From: Tautonia plasticadhaerens
GTDB lineage: Bacteria; Planctomycetota; Planctomycetia; Isosphaerales; Isosphaeraceae
Length of the DNA stretch: 64,000 nucleotides
Reading direction: 5' to 3'
NCBI RefSeq assembly: GCF_007752535.1
Contig: NZ_CP036426.1
Location: 1,860,001 to 1,924,000 of the forward strand
The notes beneath the pieces were generated by a model. The model ran no database searches, was not told the DNA's origin, and worked only from the letters and a program-made list of their open reading frames with translations. Numbering within the stretch: position 1 is the stretch's first letter; the number at the start of each line of letters is the position of its first letter. Position numbers and translations under genes: made by a program. Shown piece by piece: positions 54,315 to 62,454 of the stretch.

Positions 54315-56150
54315 TCACTCCCTGCCGTCCCGTGGGCCCGACGCACCCGGCAAGGCCGGCGAGATGGATTCGGGGGCGTTCGGCCGGACCCTCGGGACGG
54401 GGCGAGCCCTGGGGAAGTCGGGCGGGAAATCCGGCCGGTCCTCGGGGTCCGGTGCCTCCTCCCCTTGCGAGCGACGCCAGAGCTCCTCGGGCCAGGAGGC
54501 CGACCCCTCGAGGTCTCGGGAGACGGAGAAGCCGCCGGCGCCGTCCGATTCGACCTGGGCAATCCCGGCCCGATGCTGGTCCCGGATGAAGTCGATGATC
54601 TCAGCGGCCCGGGCGTCCTCCCCCCGGGCCAGGCAGAGCTGGGCGCGGAGCCCGAGCAACCGGAGGGAGAGGTCGGGGGGGCCCGAATCCGTCGGGATCG
54701 TGCCCAGGGCCCGCTCCGCGGCGTCGAAATCGCCCGAGAGGTAGGAGAACACCACGGCCGGGGGGGCGGTGAGTGCCCGGTCCGCACCCGCCCCCTCGAG
54801 CTGCCCCGTCAGCCGTGAGCCGAGCTTCGCCAGCCGGGTACTGGTCGGGGAGAATCGCCCGGCCTCCTCCAGCTCCTCGGGGAAGGGGAGGCGGGTCGGA
54901 AGGTCCCGGGCCGAGTCCGGCAAGGCGAGCGCACCACCCAGCGCCGCGATCCAGGCGGCGGTCGACTCGTCGTCAGGGGTCATCGGGGAGAACGCCTGGG
55001 TCTTCGTATCGATCAGCCCCACGACCGAGGTCGCACCCGGCCCGCCGAATCGGACCGCCAGGCGATCCCCCCGTGGGGAGAGGCTCGGCGCCCCGAGGTT
55101 GCCGAGGCCGGCGAGCGGGTGGATCCGATCGATCGGGTGGCTCCCCCGGTGGAACGCCAACACGCAATTCCGCATCGAGAACTGGACGGCGAAATACTGG
55201 TCGACCCCGTCCGGGGCGACGGTCAGGTAGGATCCGAGGATCTCCTCGCCGGGCATCGCCGGGCTCTCAAGCTCCTTGATGTGCTTCGGATCGGCCTCGG
55301 CGATCCGGTGCAGGTAGAGCGAGGCCTGCGGCCCCTCCCCGGTCAACTGCTCCTTGGGGTAGAGCACGCCCCGGCCGTCGGCGGTCCAGGCCGGGGGCTG
55401 GACGGCGGACTCGACCCGGTCGATCGGCCGGTCCAGGGCCGGCCCGCCGGCGGTCCGGGCCTCCACCAGCTCCCAGCGGTCGCCGTCCTCACGGAAGAAT
55501 GCGAGATCGCCGCCCGTCGGCGAGAAGGAAGGCAGCCGCCCCCCTTCGATCCTCCGGACGACCTCCCTGCGTTCGAGGTCGATCAGCTCGATGGCCAGCC
55601 GATCGGGGTCGGGGACCGCCAGCAGTCCTTCGCCCGGCTCCCAGGCGACCGGCTCGGTGATCAGCGCCACCCCTCGATCGGCTGCTCGGGCCATCGGCCG
55701 ACTGAGGATGACGTCGCGTTCCTCGCCGTACGCGACCACCACTTCCCAGGCCGAAGTGCCCGGGGCCCCGCTCCCGGTGAGCTGGCCGTAGGCCAGCCCG
55801 CGTCCATCGGGCCCCCACCCCGGCGAGGTCATCGGGCCGGGTCCCTCGGCCACCTCGATCGCCTGGCCGTCCTCGACCCGGACCGCCCAGATCCGATACG
55901 TCATCGCCGGGCCGATCGGGGACGCGGGCCCGTTGGGCTCCCGGGGACCCGGGCCCGCTTCCGGGATGAGCGGGAATCCGGAAAGGGACCGCTCCACGGA
56001 GGGCGTGGCCACGGTAAACGCGATCCAGTCCCCCGACGGGGACCAGGCCAGGGGGGGATCCCCCGACGGGGACCAGGCCAGGGGGGGATCCCCCGACACC
56101 GGCTCCCCCAGGGCGACCACCGCGAAGACGACGGCGTAGTAGGCGATCAT
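54315..56150 (-). CDS. TolB/WD40-like beta-propeller protein with N-terminal repeat
   Basis: 611 residues from the ATG at 56150 (signal-like MIAYYAVVFAVVALGEPVSG). Propeller blades with LAWSPSGDWIAF, ASPGWGPDGRGLAYGQL, PSFSPTGGDLAFFREDG, PPAWTADGRGVLYPKE and APSLSPRGDRLAVRFGG follow TolB/DPP-type repeats. A helical C-terminal region (about 420-560) is followed by a Pro/Arg-rich tail. Just after the signal, GDPPLAWSPS occurs in two tandem copies, encoded by a 30-bp direct duplication. Convergent with the M28 gene (10 bases between stops). Confidence 0.8.
   Translation of the reverse strand: MIAYYAVVFAVVALGEPVSGDPPLAWSPSGDPPLAWSPSGDWIAFTVATPSVERSLSGFPLIPEAGPGPREPNGPASPIGPAMTYRIWAVRVEDGQAIEVAEGPGPMTSPGWGPDGRGLAYGQLTGSGAPGTSAWEVVVAYGEERDVILSRPMARAADRGVALITEPVAWEPGEGLLAVPDPDRLAIELIDLERREVVRRIEGGRLPSFSPTGGDLAFFREDGDRWELVEARTAGGPALDRPIDRVESAVQPPAWTADGRGVLYPKEQLTGEGPQASLYLHRIAEADPKHIKELESPAMPGEEILGSYLTVAPDGVDQYFAVQFSMRNCVLAFHRGSHPIDRIHPLAGLGNLGAPSLSPRGDRLAVRFGGPGATSVVGLIDTKTQAFSPMTPDDESTAAWIAALGGALALPDSARDLPTRLPFPEELEEAGRFSPTSTRLAKLGSRLTGQLEGAGADRALTAPPAVVFSYLSGDFDAAERALGTIPTDSGPPDLSLRLLGLRAQLCLARGEDARAAEIIDFIRDQHRAGIAQVESDGAGGFSVSRDLEGSASWPEELWRRSQGEEAPDPEDRPDFPPDFPRARPVPRVRPNAPESISPALPGASGPRDGRE
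56029..56097. repeat. 30-bp tandem duplication inside the beta-propeller gene
   Basis: Unit of 30 bases (GACCAGGCCAGGGGGGGATC and ten more), first copy 56041-56070 and second from 56071, with flanking part-copies. The unit encodes GDPPLAWSPS, so copy number could vary without a frameshift. Confidence 0.85.
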
Positions 56151-56457
56151 GGGTCGGGAGACTCGAAGGTGGGCAAGCTTCAGGGAATCCGGGCCGATTG
56201 TGGGGAATTCGCGGATGGCAACGATCGGGCAACTCAAGGGAGCCGAGGCGACGGGGATTGGAGTTTGACCGTGCAGGGCCCGGGGTTAGACTGAGGTAGA
56301 TTCAAAGTAACCCGGTCGCGAACACGGGGATAGTCTTGTTGGGCCCCCTCGACTCGATTAGAGTGGTCCCTCCACCCCGGGTTGGCCCCCAGCGGCGATC
56401 CCCAAGTCTACCGCCCCCCCCCCGAGACCGGGTCTCACCCTGCGACGAGACGCACCC
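56151..56457. other. Control region ahead of the acyl cluster
   Basis: 307 bases between the divergent propeller gene and the first FabZ-like gene. It contains the candidate promoter listed at 56265-56292 and is AT-richer at about 56295-56312. No coding frame. Confidence 0.5.
56265..56292 (+). promoter_or_regulatory. Candidate promoter for the acyl cluster
   Basis: TTGACC (56265-56270), a 16-base spacer, then TAGACT (56287-56292), about 165 bases upstream of the first FabZ-like ATG. Both hexamers are only partial matches. Confidence 0.35.
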
Positions 56458-57003
56458 ATGAGATTCGTCCTCATCGATCGGATTGTCGACCTCGAGCCCG
56501 GCCGGCGACTCGAGGCGGTCAAGAATCTCTCGCTCGCGGAGGAGTACCTCGCCGACCATTTCCCCGGTTTCCCGGTCATGCCCGGCGTACTGATGCTCGA
56601 GGCCCTCACCCAGGCCGGGGCCTGGCTGATCCGGGACATGGAGGATTTCGCCCACAGCGTCATCCTCCTGAAGCAGGCCCGCACCATCAAGTACGGCAGC
56701 TTCGTCGAGCCGGGCCGCCGGCTGGTGCTGCAGGTCGAATTGCTCAAGCACACCGATCGTGAGACGGAATTCAGGGGCAAGGGGGTGATCGACGACCAGA
56801 CGATGGTCGGCGGCCGATTCACCCTGACCCGTTACAATCTCCGGGAGCGTGACCCGGCCCTGCACCGCACCGACGCCCAGATCGTCGAGCAGATGCGCGA
56901 CCTGTACTCGACCCTCCGCAAGGGATCGGTCGGCGCCAAGGCGATGCTCCGCAACGGGGCGGTCGGCGACGCCGTGGCGATGGGGTCGGCCCAGGCCCCC
57001 TGA
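56458..57003 (+). CDS. 3-hydroxyacyl-ACP dehydratase, FabZ-like (copy 1)
   Basis: 181 residues, a hot-dog domain. The FabZ catalytic pair is clear: H34 in DHFPGFPVMPG and E48 in LMLEALTQAGAWL. The domain continues with KQARTIKYGSFVEPGRRLVLQVELL, and an extra C-terminal 50 residues are helical. It dehydrates 3-hydroxyacyl-ACP to enoyl-ACP. First gene of the acyl cluster. Two such genes flank the ACP, so it probably serves the cluster rather than housekeeping synthesis. Confidence 0.88.
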   Translation: MRFVLIDRIVDLEPGRRLEAVKNLSLAEEYLADHFPGFPVMPGVLMLEALTQAGAWLIRDMEDFAHSVILLKQARTIKYGSFVEPGRRLVLQVELLKHTDRETEFRGKGVIDDQTMVGGRFTLTRYNLRERDPALHRTDAQIVEQMRDLYSTLRKGSVGAKAMLRNGAVGDAVAMGSAQAP

Positions 57004-57298
57004 CGGGCCGGCCTGCCCCGCCCCCCGGGGCCATCACGCCCGCGAACCGCGATCATCGCTCCAGTCGGCGCGGGGTGCGGCCGATGATGTTGCAAAGAAC
57101 GGGAAGACAGGGCATGATGGTGTCCTCGCCCGAGGCCCACCGATTGACCCCGTCGACTCATCGAGGCCGATTTCGGCCCGATCGACTCGGACCTAATCCT
57201 CTCAATCTGCGACGCGTGGCCGGGACGTGGCCGGACTTCCGGCTCCCCCTCCCCCGAGTCGAGAACTCCCCCTACCCCCCTGGCCGATCGAGGGAATC

Positions 57299-57688
57299 AT
57301 GCCGACCCACGACGAAATTTACCAGAAGGTCCAGTCGACCCTCGTTGATGCCCTGGGGGTGGATGAGGAGGACGTCACCCGAGACGCGACCCTCTTCGCC
57401 GACCTCGGCGCCGAATCGATCGACCTGCTCGACATCGTCTTCCGCCTGGAGCGGAACTTCGGGATCAAGATCCCCCGCGGCGAGCTGTTCCCCGAAAATA
57501 TCTCGGATCCCGACTTCACCGAGAACGGCAAGCTCACGACCAAGGGCCTCGGCGAGATCAAGCAGCGGATGCCCTTCGCCGACCTCTCGGAGTTCGAGGC
57601 CGACCCCCAGGTCGACAAGCTGATGAACCTCTACACGGTCGAGACCCTGGTGCAGTACGTCTCGAACAAGCTCGACGGGGCGAAGTGA
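57299..57688 (+). CDS. Acyl carrier protein (long, cluster-specific)
   Basis: 129 residues, longer than housekeeping ACP (about 77). Residues 8-43 include EEDVTRDATLFADLGAESIDLLDIVF with phosphopantetheine Ser40 in the ESIDLL motif (GxDS variant). The insert around 55-100 (IPRGELFPENISDPDFTENGKLTTKGLGEIKQRM) is extra to the normal four-helix fold. The C-terminus has NLYTVETLVQYVSNKL. The ATG at 57299 is preceded by GAGGGAATC. Between two FabZ-like genes. Confidence 0.9.
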   Translation: MPTHDEIYQKVQSTLVDALGVDEEDVTRDATLFADLGAESIDLLDIVFRLERNFGIKIPRGELFPENISDPDFTENGKLTTKGLGEIKQRMPFADLSEFEADPQVDKLMNLYTVETLVQYVSNKLDGAK

Positions 57689-57851
57689 CCCCCCCTCGAC
57701 GTCTCGTCGGCAAGGTGGATCCCGACCGCTCCTCCCCCCGCCCCGGAGTCGGGTCCGGGTCCGGTTCGAGCCGTCCCGCGCGTCGCGGCACCCCGGATCG
57801 AATGCCTCATCGATCCGGGGCGTCACTCGCCCTAGCCCCGCGGTCCCGCCC

Positions 57852-58439
57852 ATGAGATGGATCTGGATCGACAAGTTCCTGGAATTCCGGAGCGGTGAGT
57901 TCGCCAAGGCGATCAAGAACCTGACCCTGGCCGAAGAGCACCTGCACGACCATCTGCCGGGCTACCCGGTCATGCCCGCCTCGCTGATCATCGAGGGGAT
58001 GGCGCAGACCGGCGGGATCCTCGTCGGCGAGGCCAACGGTTTCACCGAGAAGGTCGTGCTGGCCAAGATCCCCCGGGCCGAGTTCTTCGGCGTCGCCTGC
58101 GCCGGCGACCAGATGATCTACGAGGTGACGCTCACCGACCTCCGCAGCGAGGGGGCCGTGGTCGAGGCCAAGGCGTTCCTCGACGGCCAGCTCCTGGCCG
58201 ACGTGGAGATCGTCTTCGCCCACCTCGATCAGTCGCGGTCGAACCAGATTTTCGGGCCGAAGAACTTCGTGTTCACCCAGCAGTTGCTCGGCGTGCTCGA
58301 CCTGGCCAAGGCCCAGGAGCGCGCCCGCCACCTGCCGGCGCCGGGCGACCCGGCCCGCCCCGGGCACCCCGAGGGCCCCGACGCCGTCGCTCCCTCCCCG
58401 ACGGACACGGGCAAGGGACTCACGGTCCCGGGCGAGTAG
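57852..58439 (+). CDS. 3-hydroxyacyl-ACP dehydratase, FabZ-like (copy 2)
   Basis: 195 residues. H34 in DHLPGYPVMPA and E48 in LIIEGMAQTGGIL match copy 1 position for position. AKIPRAEFFGVACAGDQMIYEVTLTDLR follows. The C-terminal 60 residues (after QLLGVLDLAKAQERARHLP) are Pro/Gly-rich and probably disordered. The pair of dehydratases suggests either two intermediates or a heterodimer. 163 bases after the ACP gene. Confidence 0.87.
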   Translation: MRWIWIDKFLEFRSGEFAKAIKNLTLAEEHLHDHLPGYPVMPASLIIEGMAQTGGILVGEANGFTEKVVLAKIPRAEFFGVACAGDQMIYEVTLTDLRSEGAVVEAKAFLDGQLLADVEIVFAHLDQSRSNQIFGPKNFVFTQQLLGVLDLAKAQERARHLPAPGDPARPGHPEGPDAVAPSPTDTGKGLTVPGE

Positions 58440-58531
58440 CCGACTTCCGGGCCCCGGCCGGGATCCGAGCGGGGCATGATTCCTCCCGTCCCCCGCTTCG
58501 ATCGAAGCCCGCTCCCAATCGAGTCTTGCTC

Positions 58532-59848
58532 ATGGTCGTTCCGAGACGCCGCGTCGTGATCACCGGGCTGGGGGTCATCTCCCCGCTCGGAATCGGCCTG
58601 GAGGCCACCTGGTCGGCGCTGCGCGAGGGACGTGGCGGCGTCGGCCGCCTCGAGGCCTTCCCGATCGAAGGCCTGCCCTGCGACGCGGCCGGCGAGGTCA
58701 AGGACTTCTCCCCCAAGGCCCTGGCGATCGACAAGCATCGCAAGGCCTTGCAGAAGAACCTGAAGTACATGGCCCGGGATATCCAACTGGCCGTGGCCGC
58801 CGCCGAGCTGGCCGTGGTCGACTCCGGGTTGGTCTCCGGCGGGTTCGACCCGAGCCGGATCGGCATCGACCTGGGCGCGGGCATGATCTCGACCGACCTG
58901 GACGAACTGGCCCCGGCGATCAACCTCGCCACCCGGGACGACGGGTCGTTCGACTACGAGGTCTACGGCAAGGAGGGCATCCCGGAGATCGAACCCCTCT
59001 GGATGCTCAAGTACCTGCCCAACATGCTCGCCTGCCACATCTCGATCCTCAACGATTGCCGGGGGCCGAGCAACACCATCACCCAGGGCGAGGCCGCCTC
59101 GAACGCCGCCATCGGCGAGGCGTTCCGGATCATCCAGCGCGGCCAGGCCGACCTGATGATCACCGGGGGGGCCGACTCCAAGATCCACCCCCTGAGCTTC
59201 GTCCGCATGAAGCTCAACGGCGTGAACTCCCGGTGGGAGGGGGATCCCTCCGCCGCCTGCCGCCCCTTCGACGCCCGACGCTGCGGCGTCGTGCCCGGGG
59301 AGGGGGCCGGCATCATCGTCCTCGAGGAACTCGACCACGCCCTTCAGCGGGGCTCGAAGATCTATGGCGAGCTGGTCGGCTTCGGCTCGGCCTGCGACGC
59401 CCGGCCCCGGGGCGGCATCGACCCCGACGGTCGGGGCACCGAACTCGCCGTCCTCGGGGCCCTCCGGGACTCGCGGATCGACCCCGCCCGGGTCGGCCAC
59501 GTCAACGCCCAGGGCTGGTCGACCGTGGAGGCGGATCTGGCCGAGGCCAGGGCCTATTCCCGGGTCTTCGGCCCGAACGTGCCCGTCCTCGGCCTCAAGG
59601 GGTATACCGGCAATACCGCCAGCGGCTGCGGCTCGATCGAGCTGATCGCCAGCCTCCTCGCCACGCAGGCGGGCCTCCTGCCGAGCACCCTGAATTGCGA
59701 CGAACTCGACCCCCAGATCGAGGTCGACGTGGTCCGGGGCGGCCCCCGGGAGTCGGACAATCCCGTCTTCGTGAATCTGAACTTCAACCGGTACGGGCAG
59801 GTCGCCGCCCTGGCCGTCCGGGGCGGCCCCGTTGACGCGTCCCGCTGA
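58532..59848 (+). CDS. Ketosynthase-like protein without the catalytic triad (chain-length-factor-like)
   Basis: 438 residues with the full FabF thiolase fold: RRRVVITGLGVISPLGIGLE at the start, GAGIIVLEELDHALQRG and NPVFVNLNFNRYGQ at the end. The FabF active-site Cys position is E187 (GPSNTITQGEAASNAAIGEA). The two His positions are Q327 (VNAQGWST) and N361 (GYTGNTASG). All three catalytic residues are therefore replaced and it cannot condense. In type II polyketide systems such a partner (KS-beta) sets chain length with an active KS-alpha, which follows 55 bases downstream. Confidence 0.88.
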   Translation: MVVPRRRVVITGLGVISPLGIGLEATWSALREGRGGVGRLEAFPIEGLPCDAAGEVKDFSPKALAIDKHRKALQKNLKYMARDIQLAVAAAELAVVDSGLVSGGFDPSRIGIDLGAGMISTDLDELAPAINLATRDDGSFDYEVYGKEGIPEIEPLWMLKYLPNMLACHISILNDCRGPSNTITQGEAASNAAIGEAFRIIQRGQADLMITGGADSKIHPLSFVRMKLNGVNSRWEGDPSAACRPFDARRCGVVPGEGAGIIVLEELDHALQRGSKIYGELVGFGSACDARPRGGIDPDGRGTELAVLGALRDSRIDPARVGHVNAQGWSTVEADLAEARAYSRVFGPNVPVLGLKGYTGNTASGCGSIELIASLLATQAGLLPSTLNCDELDPQIEVDVVRGGPRESDNPVFVNLNFNRYGQVAALAVRGGPVDASR

Positions 59849-59903
59849 GCCGTCGAGTCCGCCCGGCCGGGCGCCATCGGCCAAGTCGCCCGAGGATCTT
59901 CCC

Positions 59904-61199
59904 ATGCGTCGTCGCGTCGTGGTCACCGGGATGGGGATGGTCACCCCCGTGGGGCGGGATCTGGAATCCAGCTGGGGCGCGCTGCTCGCCGGCCGGAGCG
60001 GGGTCGCCCGCATCTCCCTCTTCGACGCCCAGAGTTTCCCCACCCAGATCGCCGCCGAGGTCAAGGAGTTCGAACTCCCCTCCTACATCCCCCGGGACGA
60101 CGCCGACCACTACGCCGAGTTCTCCCGGAATACCCAGTTCGCCCTCGCCGCTGCCGGCATGGCCTTCCGGGACGCCGGCTACGACGACCTGAAGCGACCG
60201 GAGCCGGGCCTGTTCGGCGTGTACCTCGGTGCGGGGGAGGGTCAGCAGGATTTCCCCCGCTTCGTCGACTGCGTGCATCGAGCCAGCAAAGACACCAACC
60301 GCGTGAATTATGCCGAGTTCGTCCGGCACGGACTGGAACGGCTGCACCCGATCCACGAGGCCGAGCAGGAACCCGGCACGGCCTCGGCCCACCTCGCGTC
60401 GTACCTCGACGCCCGGGGCCCCAATGCCAGCTGCCTCACCGCCTGCGCCGCCAGCGCCCAGGCGATCGGCGAGGCCGTCGAGTTGATCCGCTACGGCGAC
60501 GCCGACGTGATGCTCTCCGGCGGCACCCACAGCATGATCCACCCCTTCGGCGTCACCGGCTTCAACCTGCTGACCGCGCTGTCGACCCGCAACGACGACC
60601 CCGAGCGGGCCAGCCGCCCCTTCGATCGGGATCGGGACGGGTTCATCATCGGCGAGGGGGCGGGCATGGTGATGCTCGAGGAGCTGGACCATGCCCGTCG
60701 TCGGGGGGCCCGCATCTACGGGGAGATCCTGGGATACGGCTCCACCGCCGACGCCTTCCGCCTCACCGACAGCCACGACGAGGGCCGGGGCGCCATCACC
60801 TGCATGAACGAGGCGTTCCGGGACTCGGGCATCGATCCGTCTCGGATCGACTACATCAACGCCCACGGCACGAGCACCGAGGTCAACGACCGGATCGAGA
60901 CGATGGCGATCAAGCGGTCGCTCGGCGATTCGGCCTACACCGTGCCGATTTCCAGCACCAAGAGCATGATGGGCCACCTCATCGCCGCCACGGGCAGCGT
61001 CGAGGCCATCGTCTGCCTGCTCGCCATCCGGGATGGCGTCGTCCCGCCGACGGTGAACCTGGAACACCCCAGCCCCGACTGCGACCTCGATTACATCCCC
61101 GGCGAGGCCCGCGAATTGAAGGTCGATCTCGCGCTGTCCAACAGCTTCGGCTTCGGCGGCCAGAATATCGCGTTGATCCTCGGCCGATACCAGGGCTGA
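59904..61199 (+). CDS. Active beta-ketoacyl-ACP synthase (KS-alpha/FabF-like)
   Basis: 431 residues from the ATG at 59904 with GAGGATC upstream. The Cys-His-His triad is intact: C181 in NASCLTACAASAQAIGEA, H321 in YINAHGTSTEVND, H358 in STKSMMGHLIAATGS, with K353 nearby. FabF-type features include EGAGMVMLEELDHARRRG and LSNSFGFGGQNIALIL. It condenses malonyl-ACP with acyl-ACP. Its dead paralogue lies just upstream, suggesting a heterodimeric synthase. An alpha/beta hydrolase follows by 99 bases. Confidence 0.94.
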   Translation: MRRRVVVTGMGMVTPVGRDLESSWGALLAGRSGVARISLFDAQSFPTQIAAEVKEFELPSYIPRDDADHYAEFSRNTQFALAAAGMAFRDAGYDDLKRPEPGLFGVYLGAGEGQQDFPRFVDCVHRASKDTNRVNYAEFVRHGLERLHPIHEAEQEPGTASAHLASYLDARGPNASCLTACAASAQAIGEAVELIRYGDADVMLSGGTHSMIHPFGVTGFNLLTALSTRNDDPERASRPFDRDRDGFIIGEGAGMVMLEELDHARRRGARIYGEILGYGSTADAFRLTDSHDEGRGAITCMNEAFRDSGIDPSRIDYINAHGTSTEVNDRIETMAIKRSLGDSAYTVPISSTKSMMGHLIAATGSVEAIVCLLAIRDGVVPPTVNLEHPSPDCDLDYIPGEARELKVDLALSNSFGFGGQNIALILGRYQG

Positions 61200-61298
61200 T
61201 CGTCGCCGTCGTCCCCGGCCTCGAGGGCGGCCTTGGCCGTCCCCCCGTCGCGATCGCCTCGCCGCCGTCGTCGTCCGTCCGTCTGGAGTGAGCACCCC

Positions 61299-62324
61299 GT
61301 GTCCAGCACCCAGGTCCTCGTCCTGCTGCTCGCCCTCCCCCCCCTGGGCGTCCTGGCGTTCGCCTGCTACGTCCTGATCCGCTACACGCCGGTGATCGGC
61401 CGGATCTTCGAGGAGAAGCCGGTCTTCTTCCCGCTCCGGGTCGACCCGATCCCCGACGGCGAGGACGTCTCCTTCCCCACCCGGGACGGCCTGGAGCTGG
61501 TGGGCACCTACTTCCCGGCCCGGACGGAGGGGCGGCTCGGCGTGGTGGTATTCTGCCACGAGTTCTTGGGCAACCGCTGGAGCGCGCTCCCCTACGCCGA
61601 CTACCTGCGAGACGAGGGGTTCGACCTCTTCAGCTTCGACTTCCGCAACCACGGGAACAGCGACTCCGAGGATGGCTACGAGCCGTTCCAGTGGGTCTGC
61701 GGCCGGGAGACCCGGGATCTCCAGGCCGCCCTGGCCTACCTCCGGACCCGGCCGGACCGCGACCCGGCCGGCTTCGGCGTCTTCGGCGTCAGCCGGGGGG
61801 GCGGCACGGCGCTGGCGGTCGCCGCCGACGAGCCGGATCTCTGGGCGGTGGCCACCGACGGCGCCTTCCCGACCCGAGGAACGATGCTCGCCTACATCAT
61901 GCGCTGGGCGGAGATCTACGTCGGCCGCTGGTTCATCTGGCGGTACATGCCGGTCGCGATGTTCGCCTTCGTCGGCTGGGGCGGTCGGCTCCGGTCGCAA
62001 TGGCGGCTGCGTCGGGTCTTCCCCGACATCGAGCGGGCCGCCTCTCGGCTCGCCCCGAGGCCCCTGTTCATGATCCACGGCCAGCGCGACGCCTACATCA
62101 ACCAGGACATCGCCCGGGGACTGTACGACAACGCCCGGGAGCCCAAGGACTTCTGGCTCGTCCCCGGCGCCAAGCACAACCGCTGCCGGGAACTTTGCCC
62201 GGAGGAATACCGGGTCCGGGTCACCTCCTTCTTCCGCCAGGCGGCCCCCCGGGGCTCGCGATCCCCGGTCGCGTCGTTGTCGACCGAAGGTCATCGGGTC
62301 GAGGCATTCGCCGGCCATCTCTGA
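61299..62324 (+). CDS. Membrane-anchored alpha/beta hydrolase (BEM46-like)
   Basis: 341 residues from a GTG at 61299 with GGAG upstream. An N-terminal membrane helix (VLVLLLALPPLGVLAFACYVLI) is followed by FPTRDGLELVGTYFPARTEGRLGVVVFCHEFLGNRWSALP, then the nucleophile Ser in GVSRGGGTALAVA. The catalytic Asp lies in HGQRDAYINQ and the His in GAKHNRC. It could release the acyl product as thioesterase or lipase. The hydrophobic anchor faces it towards a membrane lipid substrate. Confidence 0.85.
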   Translation: MSSTQVLVLLLALPPLGVLAFACYVLIRYTPVIGRIFEEKPVFFPLRVDPIPDGEDVSFPTRDGLELVGTYFPARTEGRLGVVVFCHEFLGNRWSALPYADYLRDEGFDLFSFDFRNHGNSDSEDGYEPFQWVCGRETRDLQAALAYLRTRPDRDPAGFGVFGVSRGGGTALAVAADEPDLWAVATDGAFPTRGTMLAYIMRWAEIYVGRWFIWRYMPVAMFAFVGWGGRLRSQWRLRRVFPDIERAASRLAPRPLFMIHGQRDAYINQDIARGLYDNAREPKDFWLVPGAKHNRCRELCPEEYRVRVTSFFRQAAPRGSRSPVASLSTEGHRVEAFAGHL

Positions 62325-62358
62325 CCGGGATCGGGGGGTCGCGCGGGCGGGGCTCGGC

Positions 62359-62387
62359 TTGACAGATCGGGGCGATCATCGTCTAGT
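62359..62387 (+). promoter_or_regulatory. Candidate sigma70-type promoter for the GH3-family gene
   Basis: A perfect TTGACA (62359-62364), a 17-base spacer, then TCTAGT (62382-62387), about 70 bases before the ATG at 62455. The best -35/-10 arrangement I found in the window. Confidence 0.45.
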
Positions 62388-62454
62388 GCCTCTCCATCGA
62401 GGATGACGCCCCTCGCCCGGGGCGACCCGTCCCTCCCACCGAGCCGATCTCGAG

